From Calidithermus chliarophilus DSM 9957 (GTDB lineage: Bacteria; Deinococcota; Deinococci; Deinococcales; Thermaceae), in the NCBI RefSeq assembly GCF_000430045.1, contig NZ_KE387027.1:207432-262998 (forward strand): DNA of 55,567 nucleotides. Reading direction: 5' to 3'. Position 1 is the stretch's first letter; the number at the start of each line of letters is the position of its first letter. Below, piece by piece: positions 54,137 to 55,567 of the stretch. Under the pieces are notes generated by a model. That model saw nothing but the letters and a program-made list of their open reading frames with translations, had not been told where the DNA came from and ran no database searches. The position numbers and the translations under genes were made by a program.

Positions 54137-54703
54137 CTAGGGAAGGGGAGGGTAACAAGGGGTCACGCCCTGCTCGCTGACCAGGTAGTGCATCGGCAGG
54201 TCCCAGGGGTCGGTAGGCAGCTCCGGGACGATCAAATCCTGCGGGACGAACCCGACGCGCAGGGCGTGGGGTGCCTCGAGCAGGAAGCGGTCGTAGAAGC
54301 CCTGGCCGTAGCCCAGGCGATACCCGCGCCGGTCGAAGGCCAGCCCCGGCAGCACCACCGCCTCGAGCACGCCGGGCTCGACCTGGGGCGCGGCGGGGGA
54401 GGGCTCGAGGAAGCCGTAGCGGTGCTGCACCATGGGCGCGGGGAGGGGGTGGACCCGCAAGCTCCGGCCCTCGGTGCGGGGGAGGTAGTAGTGCGCCGGG
54501 TGAGCCTCCATCACCCCGGCCGGGTCGGGCTCGTGGCCGAAGGCGCTGTAGAGCAGGACGTGCCGCGCGCCGTGCTGGGCCAGCAGCGTGGCTAGGTGGG
54601 CGTTCATCCGGGGCGAGAGCTCGGCGACGGGGAGGCCCCTGCGCCGCTCACGGGCCCACTTTCGCCATTCGGGCTTGCTCGAGGGGGGTGGCGCGTCGGT
54701 CAC
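54137..54703 (-). CDS. 5-formyltetrahydrofolate cyclo-ligase
   Basis: A 188-aa enzyme converting 5-formyl-THF to 5,10-methenyl-THF with ATP. An N-terminal basic nucleotide-binding region (SKPEWRKWARERR) is followed by the family signature LPGLAFDRRGYRLGYGQGFYDRFL. GTG start; the upstream gap carries the terminator of the acyltransferase gene. Confidence 0.94.
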   Translation of the reverse strand: MTDAPPPSSKPEWRKWARERRRGLPVAELSPRMNAHLATLLAQHGARHVLLYSAFGHEPDPAGVMEAHPAHYYLPRTEGRSLRVHPLPAPMVQHRYGFLEPSPAAPQVEPGVLEAVVLPGLAFDRRGYRLGYGQGFYDRFLLEAPHALRVGFVPQDLIVPELPTDPWDLPMHYLVSEQGVTPCYPPLP

Positions 54704-54757
54704 CCGCTCATTCTCGGGGATTCGTGCCCCTGGGGGAAATGGGCGGGGGGAAAAGCC

Positions 54758-54781
54758 AAGCCCTCCCCGCGGGGAGGGCTT
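54758..54781 (-). terminator. Terminator after the acyltransferase gene
   Basis: AAGCCCTCCCC and GGGGAGGGCTT form a perfect 11-bp stem with a 2-nt centre. On the minus strand it is followed by GGCTTTTCC. Confidence 0.7.
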
Positions 54782-54796
54782 CCTCGAGCCCGAGCT

Positions 54797-55567
54797 TCAG
54801 CCTTCGAAGCCCAGCAGGAAGGGGTCTTCCAGCATCTCCGCGACGAAGCGGCAGAAGCGGGCGGCGTCGGCGCCGTCGATGAGGCGGTGGTCGTAGGTGA
54901 GGCTGAAGGGCATGATGTTGCGCGGCTCGAACTCGCCCTTCTCGGCGTTCCACACCGGCTCCATCGAGCTGCGCGAGACGCCCATGATGGCGACCTCGGG
55001 CCAGTTGACGATGGGGGTGAAGCCGGTGCCGCCGATGCCGCCGAGGTTGGAGATGGTGAAGCTCGCGCCCTGCATCTCCTCGGGGGTGAGCTTGCGGTCG
55101 CGGGCCTTGGCCGCGATCTCGCCGAGCTCGAGGCCGAGCTGGATGACGCCTTTCTTGTCCACGTCGCGGATCACCGGCACCAGCAGGCCGGTGGGGGTGT
55201 CCACCGCGACCCCGATGTGGATGTAGTCCTTGAAGACGACCTCGTTGGAGGCGGTGTCGATGGAGGCGTTGAACTTGGGGAAGGCCTTGAGCGCGGCGGC
55301 GGCCACCTTGAGCAGGATGGCGGTCATGGTCAGCTTGCCGCCCTTCTTCTCGGCGCGGGGGCCGTACTTCTTGCGCAAAGCTTCCATCTCGGTCACGTCG
55401 GCCTTGTCGAACTGCGTGACCATGGGGACGAGGCTCCAGGCCTGGGCCATCGAGCGCACCGTGGCCCGGCGGATGCCCGACATGGCCTCGCGGCGGGTGG
55501 GGCCGAACTTGCCGAAGTCGGGCAGGGCCGGGGCCGGGACGGCGGCGGGAGCGCCCGCGGGGGCTGC
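54797..55567 (-). CDS. aceF: Dihydrolipoamide acyltransferase (E2), C-terminal part
   Basis: Partial: the 5' end lies beyond the window. The visible 256 residues begin with an Ala/Pro linker and run through the catalytic domain, with conserved ISNLGGIGG, an [10 protein letters not shown] strand and the active-site [14 protein letters not shown]. This is the core of a 2-oxoacid dehydrogenase complex, most like the pyruvate dehydrogenase E2. A branched-chain E2 cannot be excluded without the upstream genes. Confidence 0.92.
   Translation of the reverse strand, partial: AAPAGAPAAVPAPALPDFGKFGPTRREAMSGIRRATVRSMAQAWSLVPMVTQFDKADVTEMEALRKKYGPRAEKKGGKLTMTAILLKVAAAALKAFPKFNASIDTASNEVVFKDYIHIGVAVDTPTGLLVPVIRDVDKKGVIQLGLELGEIAAKARDRKLTPEEMQGASFTISNLGGIGGTGFTPIVNWPEVAIMGVSRSSMEPVWNAEKGEFEPRNIMPFSLTYDHRLIDGADAARFCRFVAEMLEDPFLLGFEG

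Noticed and set aside
53883-54140. 85-codon plus-strand frame after the HAD gene
   Set aside because: It begins antisense to the HAD gene and shows no conserved features.

Overview
The window comes from a GC-rich thermophile of the Deinococcota, most likely the family Thermaceae (Meiothermus/Calidithermus-like). Three things point there. The proline dehydrogenase and P5C dehydrogenase are separate and have the lengths known from Thermus thermophilus. At least 17 genes, plus a leader peptide, start 6-8 nt after a TANNNT -10 box with no Shine-Dalgarno site, the leaderless design typical of this phylum. CTCGAG is also strikingly over-abundant. I see no rRNA, tRNA, CRISPR array or insertion sequence. 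The genes are mostly chromosomal housekeeping and accessory genes.

Layout. 0.2-5 kb: DAHP synthase/chorismate mutase, a sixA-CHAD pair and a Ser/Thr kinase fused to a beta-propeller. 5.2-17 kb: a copper island (copZ, DUF305, MFS plus P1B ATPase, two small unknowns, PaaK-like ligase, Rieske protein, multicopper oxidase, Cys-rich copper storage protein, DUF411, and a sensor kinase/OmpR-type regulator pair). 17-30 kb: DUF3105, a lipoprotein, EamA, gmhB, glutaredoxin, a P-loop kinase, an ABC exporter, a cis-prenyltransferase, a diguanylate cyclase, zapE, a propeller lipoprotein and deoB. 30-36.5 kb: a DUF559 nuclease, leuS with a long regulatory leader, a second lipoprotein, two tiny genes and a dienelactone hydrolase. 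36.5-40.3 kb: an FMN riboswitch in front of a substrate-binding protein, and a fused ABC ATPase-permease, separated by a SWIM/FCP1-like pair on the other strand. 40-55.6 kb: a metzincin-like lipoprotein, metK, DUF4127, a ParB-like protein, an aldose epimerase, a small EamA protein, a GntR regulator with the proline-degradation genes, YiaAB, HD, an aquaporin, a HAD phosphatase, 5-formyl-THF cyclo-ligase and the C-terminal part of a dihydrolipoamide acyltransferase.

How the parts work together. The copper island seems to have two layers of control. Two promoters (copZ and MFS-ATPase) share a TTGACT-17-TAAGNT core followed at once by a G-tract inverted repeat of the kind bound by CsoR. Three other genes (DUF305, multicopper oxidase, DUF411) share an 18-bp element, TTTRCA-N5-TTAACA with 11-bp periodicity. 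That is the form bound by OmpR-type regulators, one of which is encoded beside them.

The two clearest regulatory discoveries are a leucine attenuator for leuS and an FMN riboswitch that marks the nearby substrate-binding protein as a likely riboflavin importer component. The attenuator has a leaderless 15-codon peptide with three CTA codons, an intrinsic terminator and an 8-bp alternative pairing.

Many intergenic gaps are filled by one composite repeat built from recurring modules in a mostly fixed order, present on both strands.
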